Assembly: GCA_964019165.1 (NCBI GenBank)
Contig: OZ025286.1
Span: 10,824,188-10,888,187, forward strand
Origin: Mastigias papua
Taxonomy: Eukaryota > Cnidaria > Scyphozoa > Rhizostomeae > Mastigiidae
Direction of reading: 5' to 3'
Length of the DNA: 64,000 nucleotides
Positions 24,167 to 37,589 of the stretch are shown one piece after another; position 1 is the first letter of the stretch, and every line of letters starts with the position of its first letter. The notes under the pieces were generated by a model. It worked only from the letters and a program-made list of their open reading frames with translations, made no database searches and was not told the origin of the DNA. Position numbers and translations under genes: made by a program.

Positions 24167-26851
24167 TGATGCGTGTTGTTAAAGCTACTGGTCTCCGCTA
24201 TCGAATCAACATTGTTTCAGGGGGGGAGGGGGTCTACATTTTAAGTGGTGTCAAGGAGAAGCGGCAGGAGTCGGAAATCTATACAATTGTGTGGTGTTCC
24301 AACTACTTTTGGCAGGCATTGTCTGAATCTCATATTTAAGGAGGACAGGTACAGTTCCAACGATGGATCATACTAATAGGTTTTCGAGGGTGCTGATTTG
24401 ATTTTTAGCGGAATCAGAGCCATATCTCCACGGGATCATTAGCTTTCGTGCTAATTTGATGTCTTTATATGCAGTTTATTGACGAAAATTCAGCAAAATG
24501 TCTAGAAATTTCAACTATAGTACAAATGCTGTCAAAAATAATTGAAATGCACTGCGATCATCTCCTCTTCATATTATTAGCATATATCGGACATATGGGT
24601 AGAATTCTTAGATAAACAGCAAAGAAAATAAATAAACAAGTTATACGTTTTTATGTCATTGGGGTATCTAAAAATGTATACATTGCAGTACATTACTAGT
24701 ACAAGTGAGGTAAGTGTAACTGATAATAAGTAAACCTTATTCTTTATATATCATTAAAATTATGTAGGAAGTTTCGAGCCTGCAACTTTTGTGCTCAAAG
24801 AATTGCCTTTTAAATAACAACCTGAGCTACATCAACTGGAAGCGAAATCTGTCCTCTCATGAGATGGGGGATAAAAGCTGAGCCGTTACAAAGCTGAATA
24901 TTTATATTTTACCGCATTTCCATATTGTACCAGTTAAGAAAACATTAATAGTAAGCGTAGAAGACTATTTCAGACTCTCATGACACTGCAATGTCCTTAT
25001 AACTATGCAGGAATAGTGTGAACAAAGCTTATTTAATTGCCTACAGTAACGCTGGCACTGAGGTAGTAGGCAGAAACAAGTTCTCCCCTGCAATATTCCA
25101 ATCCTTTCAGTCTGTTAAAGCATCAGGAGTTATATTCAATCAGTGCAGTGTATGAAGCAGCATGAAACTGGCAGTTACCTTTTTTATATGCTTTGCTATT
25201 AGAGAGGACACAAAGATACTTCCATCTTACCCCACCAAACGCCCGAATATCGCTCCGTTATTGACGATCGGGAAATAGAAATCATTAGAAATCATCACTG
25301 TTCCTGGAAAACTTTCCGATTTCAAGCACGATGTTGATATTCAAAGCCAGAAAGCAGCTATATCCTGTGAATATTGTTGCGCAACATTACTACTACAATA
25401 ACTATGTCATCAACTCCATAGACACGTAATTGTCCTTCGCAGTTTGCACGCTTCGCATGAGTTCATCTTTGTACACAATGGCTACGAGCAACGGTCTACA
25501 ACGGTCTACACTTTCTATAATTCCCACTGTCCCTTCCAGTGAGAAGTATTACCCCAAAAATGGTTCCCAAACGTTGTGCTTTATGTGCTAGTATGTGCAT
25601 GTTGTGTAGTCTCTGCCGAATAATGAGCATTTTCAGCAAAATTAGCAAATATCTCAACGGTCTACACTTTTTTGAAAATAAATTTGACCTAGTATTAAAC
25701 TATTTCACAAAAAGTGTAGACCGTTGATGTTTTCATCTTTTCCTCGGCAATGGTACAATAACTGTACGCAATCTATTGCAGGTGAAATACTCGTTAGAAA
25801 AGCTATCTTGTGCATAGTTCTCAATGTCGAAATCTCTACCATAAGATTTATTTTCATTTTCCAAAGTTTGTAGACCGTTGTGTAGACCGTTGAGATAGTC
25901 GGCCATGACGTCAGTCATTATGCAAGTCAGTAGCCTCGATACTAAGAAGAGGGGTTCTATACCTGTAACATTCGTGGATCGGGTTCCTTCTAGAGTAGGC
26001 ACATTCGCACAAGGAAAAGTAGAGGAACGCACCCCCTTCATTATATATATATATATATATATCGTGTATATGAACATATGGATATTAATATAGGTATCAA
26101 CATATATATAAATATATATATTTATTCATATATATTTATATATATTTGTATAAATGTATATTTATATATAAAGGTATTTGCCTATATTTCTATATATTTA
26201 TTTATACTTATATTTTTATATGTATATTTATCTATACATGGCTATGCTTTAAATCCCCATGGCAGATCTAGCTGATCAGCTTGAGTTAAAAATCAAATAA
26301 AATAGAAAACAGATGCAATGCGCCAGTCAATACTTGATTGAAGCCCTAAAGCTTACCTATTGCTTAGACAATGATGCATTGTTGCTACTGTAAGATCAAT
26401 TATAGGTAAACGACTCCGCAACTCTATTATCGAAATACACAAAGAAAAGGTGTAATCAAGTCGATATCTTCTTGTCATATGCTGGTAGAGAGGTTGACTA
26501 TCTGTTTCATTTGTGAATTTACTTCCTTTATTTACAATTCATTAGCAAAGAAACATGACATCATAATCATCATTGAATTTAGGGGATTTGCCAAGCCCCC
26601 TGCCAGTATCTCGGTAAGGTGTTACCTAATTGAGATTTCGTCAGCGGAAATGAAATCAGCGCCCTCAATTACCCCATGTTTGGGAAAGGGTGTACGGCTG
26701 TATCGTATAGGTTCGAATATAAAATTCAGACAATGCCTGCCAAAAGTCTTGGAACACTTGCTATGATTTACGCTATAGATGAGCTATAGCGTCCCCTCCC
26801 CCGTTAAACAATGTTGTATGATGCAAATATGGGCAACTCGAAGGCCAAAAG
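24167..26851 (+). repeat. Satellite copy 10 (type A, 2,685 bp)
   Basis: Reference length, no private variant noticed, type A at both diagnostic sites. Confidence 0.97.
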
Positions 26852-29536
26852 TGATGCGTGTTGTTAAAGCTACTGGTCTCCGCTATCGAATCAACATTGT
26901 TTCAGGGGGGGAGGGGGTCTACATTTTAAGTGGTGTCAAGGAGAAGCGGCAGGAGTCGGAAATCTATACAATTGTGTGGTGTTCCAACTACTTTTGGCAG
27001 GCATTGTCTGAATCTCATATTTAAGGAGGACAGGTACAGTTCCAACGATGGATCATACTAATAGGTTTTCGAGGGTGCTGATTTGATTTTTAGCGGAATC
27101 AGAGCCATATCTCCACGGGATCATTAGCTTTCGTGCTAATTTGATGTCTTTATATGCAGTTTATTGACGAAAATTCAGCAAAATGTCTAGAAATTTCAAC
27201 TATAGTACAAATGCTGTCAAAAATAATTGAAATGCACTGCGATCATCTCCTCTTCATATTATTAGCATATATCGGACATATGGGTAGAATTCTTAGATAA
27301 ACAGCAAAGAAAATAAATAAACAAGTTATACGTTTTTATGTCATTGGGGTATCTAAAAATGTATACATTGCAGTACATTACTAGTACAAGTGAGGTAAGT
27401 GTAACTGATAATAAGTAAACCTTATTCTTTATATATCATTAAAATTATGTAGGAAGTTTCGAGCCTGCAACTTTTGTGCTCAAAGAATTGCCTTTTAAAT
27501 AACAACCTGAGCTACATCAACTGGAAGCGAAATCTGTCCTCTCATGAGATGGGGGATAAAAGCTGAGCCGTTACAAAGCTGAATATTTATATTTTACCGC
27601 ATTTCCATATTGTACCAGTTAAGAAAACATTAATAGTAAGCGTAGAAGACTATTTCAGACTCTCATGACACTGCAATGTCCTTATAACTATGCAGGAATA
27701 GTGTGAACAAAGCTTATTTAATTGCCTACAGTAACGCTGGCACTGAGGTAGTAGGCAGAAACAAGTTCTCCCCTGCAATATTCCAATCCTTTCAGTCTGT
27801 TAAAGCATCAGGAGTTATATTCAATCAGTGCAGTGTATGAAGCAGCATGAAACTGGCAGTTACCTTTTTTATATGCTTTGCTATTAGAGAGGACACAAAG
27901 ATACTTCCATCTTACCCCACCAAACGCCCGAATATCGCTCCGTTATTGACGATCGGGAAATAGAAATCATTAGAAATCATCACTGTTCCTGGAAAACTTT
28001 CCGATTTCAAGCACGATGTTGATATTCAAAGCCAGAAAGCAGCTATATCCTGTGAATATTGTTGCGCAACATTACTACTACAATAACTATGTCATCAACT
28101 CCATAGACACGTAATTGTCCTTCGCAGTTTGCACGCTTCGCATGAGTTCATCTTTGTACACAATGGCTACGAGCAACGGTCTACAACGGTCTACACTTTC
28201 TATAATTCCCACTGTCCCTTCCAGTGAGAAGTATTACCCCAAAAATGGTTCCCAAACGTTGTGCTTTATGTGCTAGTATGTGCATGTTGTGTAGTCTCTG
28301 CCGAATAATGAGCATTTTCAGCAAAATTAGCAAATATCTCAACGGTCTACACTTTTTTGAAAATAAATTTGACCTAGTATTAAACTATTTCACAAAAAGT
28401 GTAGACCGTTGATGTTTTCATCTTTTCCTCGGCAATGGTACAATAACTGTACGCAATCTATTGCAGGTGAAATACTCGTTAGAAAAGCTATCTTGTGCAT
28501 AGTTCTCAATGTCGAAATCTCTACCATAAGATTTATTTTCATTTTCCAAAGTTTGTAGACCGTTGTGTAGACCGTTGAGATAGTCGGCCATGACGTCAGT
28601 CATTATGCAAGTCAGTAGCCTCGATACTAAGAAGAGGGGTTCTATACCTGTAACATTCGTGGATCGGGTTCCTTCTAGAGTAGGCACATTCGCACAAGGA
28701 AAAGTAGAGGAACGCACCCCCTTCTATATATATATATATATATATATCGTGTATATGAACATATGGATATTAATATAGGTATCAACATATATATAAATAT
28801 ATATATTTATTCATATATATTTATATATATTTGTATAAATGTATATTTATATATAAAGGTATTTGCCTATATTTCTATATATTTATTTATACTTATATTT
28901 TTATATGTATATTTATCTATACATGGCTATGCTTTAAATCCCCATGGCAGATCTAGCTGATCAGCTTGAGTTAAAAATCAAATAAAATAGAAAACAGATG
29001 CAATGCGCCAGTCAATACTTGATTGAAGCCCTAAAGCTTACCTATTGCTTAGACAATGATGCATTGTTGCTACTGTAAGATCAATTATAGGTAAACGACT
29101 CCGCAACTCTATTATCGAAATACACAAAGAAAAGGTGTAATCAAGTCGATATCTTCTTGTCATATGCTGGTAGAGAGGTTGACTATCTGTTTCATTTGTG
29201 AATTTACTTCCTTTATTTACAATTCATTAGCAAAGAAACATGACATCATAATCATCATTGAATTTAGGGGATTTGCCAAGCCCCCTGCCAGTATCTCGGT
29301 AAGGTGTTACCTAATTGAGATTTCGTCAGCGGAAATGAAATCAGCGCCCTCAATTACCCCATGTTTGGGAAAGGGTGTACGGCTGTATCGTATAGGTTCG
29401 AATATAAAATTCAGACAATGCCTGCCAAAAGTCTTGGAACACTTGCTATGATTTACGCTATAGATGAGCTATAGCGTCCCCTCCCCCGTTAAACAATGTT
29501 GTATGATGCAAATATGGGCAACTCGAAGGCCAAAAG
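26852..29536 (+). repeat. Satellite copy 11 (last type A copy, 2,685 bp)
   Basis: Reference length, but the left edge of the microsatellite is rearranged: around 28,722-28,728 the usual CTTCATTATA reads CTTCTATATA, and the TA run is longer to compensate. This is the last copy with the type A bases, A at 28,856 and A at 28,976. Confidence 0.97.
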
Positions 29537-32221
29537 TGATGCGTGTTGTTAAAGCTACTGGTCTCCGCTATCGAATCAACATTGTTTCAGGGGGGGAGGG
29601 GGTCTACATTTTAAGTGGTGTCAAGGAGAAGCGGCAGGAGTCGGAAATCTATACAATTGTGTGGTGTTCCAACTACTTTTGGCAGGCATTGTCTGAATCT
29701 CATATTTAAGGAGGACAGGTACAGTTCCAACGATGGATCATACTAATAGGTTTTCGAGGGTGCTGATTTGATTTTTAGCGGAATCAGAGCCATATCTCCA
29801 CGGGATCATTAGCTTTCGTGCTAATTTGATGTCTTTATATGCAGTTTATTGACGAAAATTCAGCAAAATGTCTAGAAATTTCAACTATAGTACAAATGCT
29901 GTCAAAAATAATTGAAATGCACTGCGATCATCTCCTCTTCATATTATTAGCATATATCGGACATATGGGTAGAATTCTTAGATAAACAGCAAAGAAAATA
30001 AATAAACAAGTTATACGTTTTTATGTCATTGGGGTATCTAAAAATGTATACATTGCAGTACATTACTAGTACAAGTGAGGTAAGTGTAACTGATAATAAG
30101 TAAACCTTATTCTTTATATATCATTAAAATTATGTAGGAAGTTTCGAGCCTGCAACTTTTGTGCTCAAAGAATTGCCTTTTAAATAACAACCTGAGCTAC
30201 ATCAACTGGAAGCGAAATCTGTCCTCTCATGAGATGGGGGATAAAAGCTGAGCCGTTACAAAGCTGAATATTTATATTTTACCGCATTTCCATATTGTAC
30301 CAGTTAAGAAAACATTAATAGTAAGCGTAGAAGACTATTTCAGACTCTCATGACACTGCAATGTCCTTATAACTATGCAGGAATAGTGTGAACAAAGCTT
30401 ATTTAATTGCCTACAGTAACGCTGGCACTGAGGTAGTAGGCAGAAACAAGTTCTCCCCTGCAATATTCCAATCCTTTCAGTCTGTTAAAGCATCAGGAGT
30501 TATATTCAATCAGTGCAGTGTATGAAGCAGCATGAAACTGGCAGTTACCTTTTTTATATGCTTTGCTATTAGAGAGGACACAAAGATACTTCCATCTTAC
30601 CCCACCAAACGCCCGAATATCGCTCCGTTATTGACGATCGGGAAATAGAAATCATTAGAAATCATCACTGTTCCTGGAAAACTTTCCGATTTCAAGCACG
30701 ATGTTGATATTCAAAGCCAGAAAGCAGCTATATCCTGTGAATATTGTTGCGCAACATTACTACTACAATAACTATGTCATCAACTCCATAGACACGTAAT
30801 TGTCCTTCGCAGTTTGCACGCTTCGCATGAGTTCATCTTTGTACACAATGGCTACGAGCAACGGTCTACAACGGTCTACACTTTCTATAATTCCCACTGT
30901 CCCTTCCAGTGAGAAGTATTACCCCAAAAATGGTTCCCAAACGTTGTGCTTTATGTGCTAGTATGTGCATGTTGTGTAGTCTCTGCCGAATAATGAGCAT
31001 TTTCAGCAAAATTAGCAAATATCTCAACGGTCTACACTTTTTTGAAAATAAATTTGACCTAGTATTAAACTATTTCACAAAAAGTGTAGACCGTTGATGT
31101 TTTCATCTTTTCCTCGGCAATGGTACAATAACTGTACGCAATCTATTGCAGGTGAAATACTCGTTAGAAAAGCTATCTTGTGCATAGTTCTCAATGTCGA
31201 AATCTCTACCATAAGATTTATTTTCATTTTCCAAAGTTTGTAGACCGTTGTGTAGACCGTTGAGATAGTCGGCCATGACGTCAGTCATTATGCAAGTCAG
31301 TAGCCTCGATACTAAGAAGAGGGGTTCTATACCTGTAACATTCGTGGATCGGGTTCCTTCTAGAGTAGGCACATTCGCACAAGGAAAAGTAGAGGAACGC
31401 ACCCCCTTCATTATATATATATATATATATATCGTGTATATGAACATATGGATATTAATATAGGTATCAACATATATATAAATATATATATTTATTCATA
31501 TATATTTATATATATTTGTATAAATGTATATTTATATATATAGGTATTTGCCTATATTTCTATATATTTATTTATACTTATATTTTTATATGTATATTTA
31601 TCTATACATGGCTATGCTTTAAATCCCCATGGCAGATCTAGCTGATCAGCTTGAGTTAAACATCAAATAAAATAGAAAACAGATGCAATGCGCCAGTCAA
31701 TACTTGATTGAAGCCCTAAAGCTTACCTATTGCTTAGACAATGATGCATTGTTGCTACTGTAAGATCAATTATAGGTAAACGACTCCGCAACTCTATTAT
31801 CGAAATACACAAAGAAAAGGTGTAATCAAGTCGATATCTTCTTGTCATATGCTGGTAGAGAGGTTGACTATCTGTTTCATTTGTGAATTTACTTCCTTTA
31901 TTTACAATTCATTAGCAAAGAAACATGACATCATAATCATCATTGAATTTAGGGGATTTGCCAAGCCCCCTGCCAGTATCTCGGTAAGGTGTTACCTAAT
32001 TGAGATTTCGTCAGCGGAAATGAAATCAGCGCCCTCAATTACCCCATGTTTGGGAAAGGGTGTACGGCTGTATCGTATAGGTTCGAATATAAAATTCAGA
32101 CAATGCCTGCCAAAAGTCTTGGAACACTTGCTATGATTTACGCTATAGATGAGCTATAGCGTCCCCTCCCCCGTTAAACAATGTTGTATGATGCAAATAT
32201 GGGCAACTCGAAGGCCAAAAG
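29537..32221 (+). repeat. Satellite copy 12 (first type B copy, 2,685 bp)
   Basis: First copy carrying the type B bases, T at 31,541 and C at 31,661. Otherwise like the reference. Confidence 0.97.
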
Positions 32222-34904
32222 TGATGCGTGTTGTTAAAGCTACTGGTCTCCGCTATCGAATCAACATTGTTTCAGGGGGGGAGGGGGTCTACATTTTAAG
32301 TGGTGTCAAGGAGAAGCGGCAGGAGTCGGAAATCTATACAATTGTGTGGTGTTCCAACTACTTTTGGCAGGCATTGTCTGAATCTCATATTTAAGGAGGA
32401 CAGGTACAGTTCCAACGATGGATCATACTAATAGGTTTTCGAGGGTGCTGATTTGATTTTTAGCGGAATCAGAGCCATATCTCCACGGGATCATTAGCTT
32501 TCGTGCTAATTTGATGTCTTTATATGCAGTTTATTGACGAAAATTCAGCAAAATGTCTAGAAATTTCAACTATAGTACAAATGCTGTCAAAAATAATTGA
32601 AATGCACTGCGATCATCTCCTCTTCATATTATTAGCATATATCGGACATATGGGTAGAATTCTTAGATAAACAGCAAAGAAAATAAATAAACAAGTTATA
32701 CGTTTTTATGTCATTGGGGTATCTAAAAATGTATACATTGCAGTACATTACTAGTACAAGTGAGGTAAGTGTAACTGATAATAAGTAAACCTTATTCTTT
32801 ATATATCATTAAAATTATGTAGGAAGTTTCGAGCCTGCAACTTTTGTGCTCAAAGAATTGCCTTTTAAATAACAACCTGAGCTACATCAACTGGAAGCGA
32901 AATCTGTCCTCTCATGAGATGGGGGATAAAAGCTGAGCCGTTACAAAGCTGAATATTTATATTTTACCGCATTTCCATATTGTACCAGTTAAGAAAACAT
33001 TAATAGTAAGCGTAGAAGACTATTTCAGACTCTCATGACACTGCAATGTCCTTATAACTATGCAGGAATAGTGTGAACAAAGCTTATTTAATTGCCTACA
33101 GTAACGCTGGCACTGAGGTAGTAGGCAGAAACAAGTTCTCCCCTGCAATATTCCAATCCTTTCAGTCTGTTAAAGCATCAGGAGTTATATTCAATCAGTG
33201 CAGTGTATGAAGCAGCATGAAACTGGCAGTTACCTTTTTTATATGCTTTGCTATTAGAGAGGACACAAAGATACTTCCATCTTACCCCACCAAACGCCCG
33301 AATATCGCTCCGTTATTGACGATCGGGAAATAGAAATCATTAGAAATCATCACTGTTCCTGGAAAACTTTCCGATTTCAAGCACGATGTTGATATTCAAA
33401 GCCAGAAAGCAGCTATATCCTGTGAATATTGTTGCGCAACATTACTACTACAATAACTATGTCATCAACTCCATAGACACGTAATTGTCCTTCGCAGTTT
33501 GCACGCTTCGCATGAGTTCATCTTTGTACACAATGGCTACGAGCAACGGTCTACAACGGTCTACACTTTCTATAATTCCCACTGTCCCTTCCAGTGAGAA
33601 GTATTACCCCAAAAATGGTTCCCAAACGTTGTGCTTTATGTGCTAGTATGTGCATGTTGTGTAGTCTCTGCCGAATAATGAGCATTTTCAGCAAAATTAG
33701 CAAATATCTCAACGGTCTACACTTTTTTGAAAATAAATTTGACCTAGTATTAAACTATTTCACAAAAAGTGTAGACCGTTGATGTTTTCATCTTTTCCTC
33801 GGCAATGGTACAATAACTGTACGCAATCTATTGCAGGTGAAATACTCGTTAGAAAAGCTATCTTGTGCATAGTTCTCAATGTCGAAATCTCTACCATAAG
33901 ATTTATTTTCATTTTCCAAAGTTTGTAGACCGTTGTGTAGACCGTTGAGATAGTCGGCCATGACGTCAGTCATTATGCAAGTCAGTAGCCTCGATACTAA
34001 GAAGAGGGGTTCTATACCTGTAACATTCGTGGATCGGGTTCCTTCTAGAGTAGGCACATTCGCACAAGGAAAAGTAGAGGAACGCACCCCCTTCATTATA
34101 TATATATATATATATCGTGTATATGAACATATGGATATTAATATAGGTATCAACATATATATAAATATATATATTTATTCATATATATTTATATATATTT
34201 GTATAAATGTATATTTATATATATAGGTATTTGCCTATATTTCTATATATTTATTTATACTTATATTTTTATATGTATATTTATCTATACATGGCTATGC
34301 TTTAAATCCCCATGGCAGATCTAGCTGATCAGCTTGAGTTAAACATCAAATAAAATAGAAAACAGATGCAATGCGCCAGTCAATACTTGATTGAAGCCCT
34401 AAAGCTTACCTATTGCTTAGACAATGATGCATTGTTGCTACTGTAAGATCAATTATAGGTAAACGACTCCGCAACTCTATTATCGAAATACACAAAGAAA
34501 AGGTGTAATCAAGTCGATATCTTCTTGTCATATGCTGGTAGAGAGGTTGACTATCTGTTTCATTTGTGAATTTACTTCCTTTATTTACAATTCATTAGCA
34601 AAGAAACATGACATCATAATCATCATTGAATTTAGGGGATTTGCCAAGCCCCCTGCCAGTATCTCGGTAAGGTGTTACCTAATTGAGATTTCGTCAGCGG
34701 AAATGAAATCAGCGCCCTCAATTACCCCATGTTTGGGAAAGGGTGTACGGCTGTATCGTATAGGTTCGAATATAAAATTCAGACAATGCCTGCCAAAAGT
34801 CTTGGAACACTTGCTATGATTTACGCTATAGATGAGCTATAGCGTCCCCTCCCCCGTTAAACAATGTTGTATGATGCAAATATGGGCAACTCGAAGGCCA
34901 AAAG
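32222..34904 (+). repeat. Satellite copy 13 (type B, 2,683 bp)
   Basis: One TA is missing from the first TA run at about 34,096-34,115, making the unit two bases shorter. Type B at both diagnostic sites. Confidence 0.97.
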
Positions 34905-37589
34905 TGATGCGTGTTGTTAAAGCTACTGGTCTCCGCTATCGAATCAACATTGTTTCAGGGGGGGAGGGGGTCTACATTTTAAGTGGTGTCAAGGAGAAGC
35001 GGCAGGAGTCGGAAATCTATACAATTGTGTGGTGTTCCAACTACTTTTGGCAGGCATTGTCTGAATCTCATATTTAAGGAGGACAGGTACAGTTCCAACG
35101 ATGGATCATACTAATAGGTTTTCGAGGGTGCTGATTTGATTTTTAGCGGAATCAGAGCCATATCTCCACGGGATCATTAGCTTTCGTGCTAATTTGATGT
35201 CTTTATATGCAGTTTATTGACGAAAATTCAGCAAAATGTCTAGAAATTTCAACTATAGTACAAATGCTGTCAAAAATAATTGAAATGCACTGCGATCATC
35301 TCCTCTTCATATTATTAGCATATATCGGACATATGGGTAGAATTCTTAGATAAACAGCAAAGAAAATAAATAAACAAGTTATACGTTTTTATGTCATTGG
35401 GGTATCTAAAAATGTATACATTGCAGTACATTACTAGTACAAGTGAGGTAAGTGTAACTGATAATAAGTAAACCTTATTCTTTATATATCATTAAAATTA
35501 TGTAGGAAGTTTCGAGCCTGCAACTTTTGTGCTCAAAGAATTGCCTTTTAAATAACAACCTGAGCTACATCAACTGGAAGCGAAATCTGTCCTCTCATGA
35601 GATGGGGGATAAAAGCTGAGCCGTTACAAAGCTGAATATTTATATTTTACCGCATTTCCATATTGTACCAGTTAAGAAAACATTAATAGTAAGCGTAGAA
35701 GACTATTTCAGACTCTCATGACACTGCAATGTCCTTATAACTATGCAGGAATAGTGTGAACAAAGCTTATTTAATTGCCTACAGTAACGCTGGCACTGAG
35801 GTAGTAGGCAGAAACAAGTTCTCCCCTGCAATATTCCAATCCTTTCAGTCTGTTAAAGCATCAGGAGTTATATTCAATCAGTGCAGTGTATGAAGCAGCA
35901 TGAAACTGGCAGTTACCTTTTTTATATGCTTTGCTATTAGAGAGGACACAAAGATACTTCCATCTTACCCCACCAAACGCCCGAATATCGCTCCGTTATT
36001 GACGATCGGGAAATAGAAATCATTAGAAATCATCACTGTTCCTGGAAAACTTTCCGATTTCAAGCACGATGTTGATATTCAAAGCCAGAAAGCAGCTATA
36101 TCCTGTGAATATTGTTGCGCAACATTACTACTACAATAACTATGTCATCAACTCCATAGACACGTAATTGTCCTTCGCAGTTTGCACGCTTCGCATGAGT
36201 TCATCTTTGTACACAATGGCTACGAGCAACGGTCTACAACGGTCTACACTTTCTATAATTCCCACTGTCCCTTCCAGTGAGAAGTATTACCCCAAAAATG
36301 GTTCCCAAACGTTGTGCTTTATGTGCTAGTATGTGCATGTTGTGTAGTCTCTGCCGAATAATGAGCATTTTCAGCAAAATTAGCAAATATCTCAACGGTC
36401 TACACTTTTTTGAAAATAAATTTGACCTAGTATTAAACTATTTCACAAAAAGTGTAGACCGTTGATGTTTTCATCTTTTCCTCGGCAATGGTACAATAAC
36501 TGTACGCAATCTATTGCAGGTGAAATACTCGTTAGAAAAGCTATCTTGTGCATAGTTCTCAATGTCGAAATCTCTACCATAAGATTTATTTTCATTTTCC
36601 AAAGTTTGTAGACCGTTGTGTAGACCGTTGAGATAGTCGGCCATGACGTCAGTCATTATGCAAGTCAGTAGCCTCGATACTAAGAAGAGGGGTTCTATAC
36701 CTGTAACATTCGTGGATCGGGTTCCTTCTAGAGTAGGCACATTCGCACAAGGAAAAGTAGAGGAACGCACCCCCTTCATTATATATATATATATATATAT
36801 CGTGTATATGAACATATGGATATTAATATAGGTATCAACATATATATAAATATATATATTTATTCATATATATTTATATATATTTGTATAAATGTATATT
36901 TATATATATAGGTATTTGCCTATATTTCTATATATTTATTTATACTTATATTTTTATATGTATATTTATCTATACATGGCTATGCTTTAAATCCCCATGG
37001 CAGATCTAGCTGATCAGCTTGAGTTAAACATCAAATAAAATAGAAAACAGATGCAATGCGCCAGTCAATACTTGATTGAAGCCCTAAAGCTTACCTATTG
37101 CTTAGACAATGATGCATTGTTGCTACTGTAAGATCAATTATAGGTAAACGACTCCGCAACTCTATTATCGAAATACACAAAGAAAAGGTGTAATCAAGTC
37201 GATATCTTCTTGTCATATGCTGGTAGAGAGGTTGACTATCTGTTTCATTTGTGAATTTACTTCCTTTATTTACAATTCATTAGCAAAGAAACATGACATC
37301 ATAATCATCATTGAATTTAGGGGATTTGCCAAGCCCCCTGCCAGTATCTCGGTAAGGTGTTACCTAATTGAGATTTCGTCAGCGGAAATGAAATCAGCGC
37401 CCTCAATTACCCCATGTTTGGGAAAGGGTGTACGGCTGTATCGTATAGGTTCGAATATAAAATTCAGACAATGCCTGCCAAAAGTCTTGGAACACTTGCT
37501 ATGATTTACGCTATAGATGAGCTATAGCGTCCCCTCCCCCGTTAAACAATGTTGTATGATGCAAATATGGGCAACTCGAAGGCCAAAAG
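34905..37589 (+). repeat. Satellite copy 14 (type B, 2,685 bp)
   Basis: Reference length, no private variant noticed, type B at both diagnostic sites. Confidence 0.97.
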
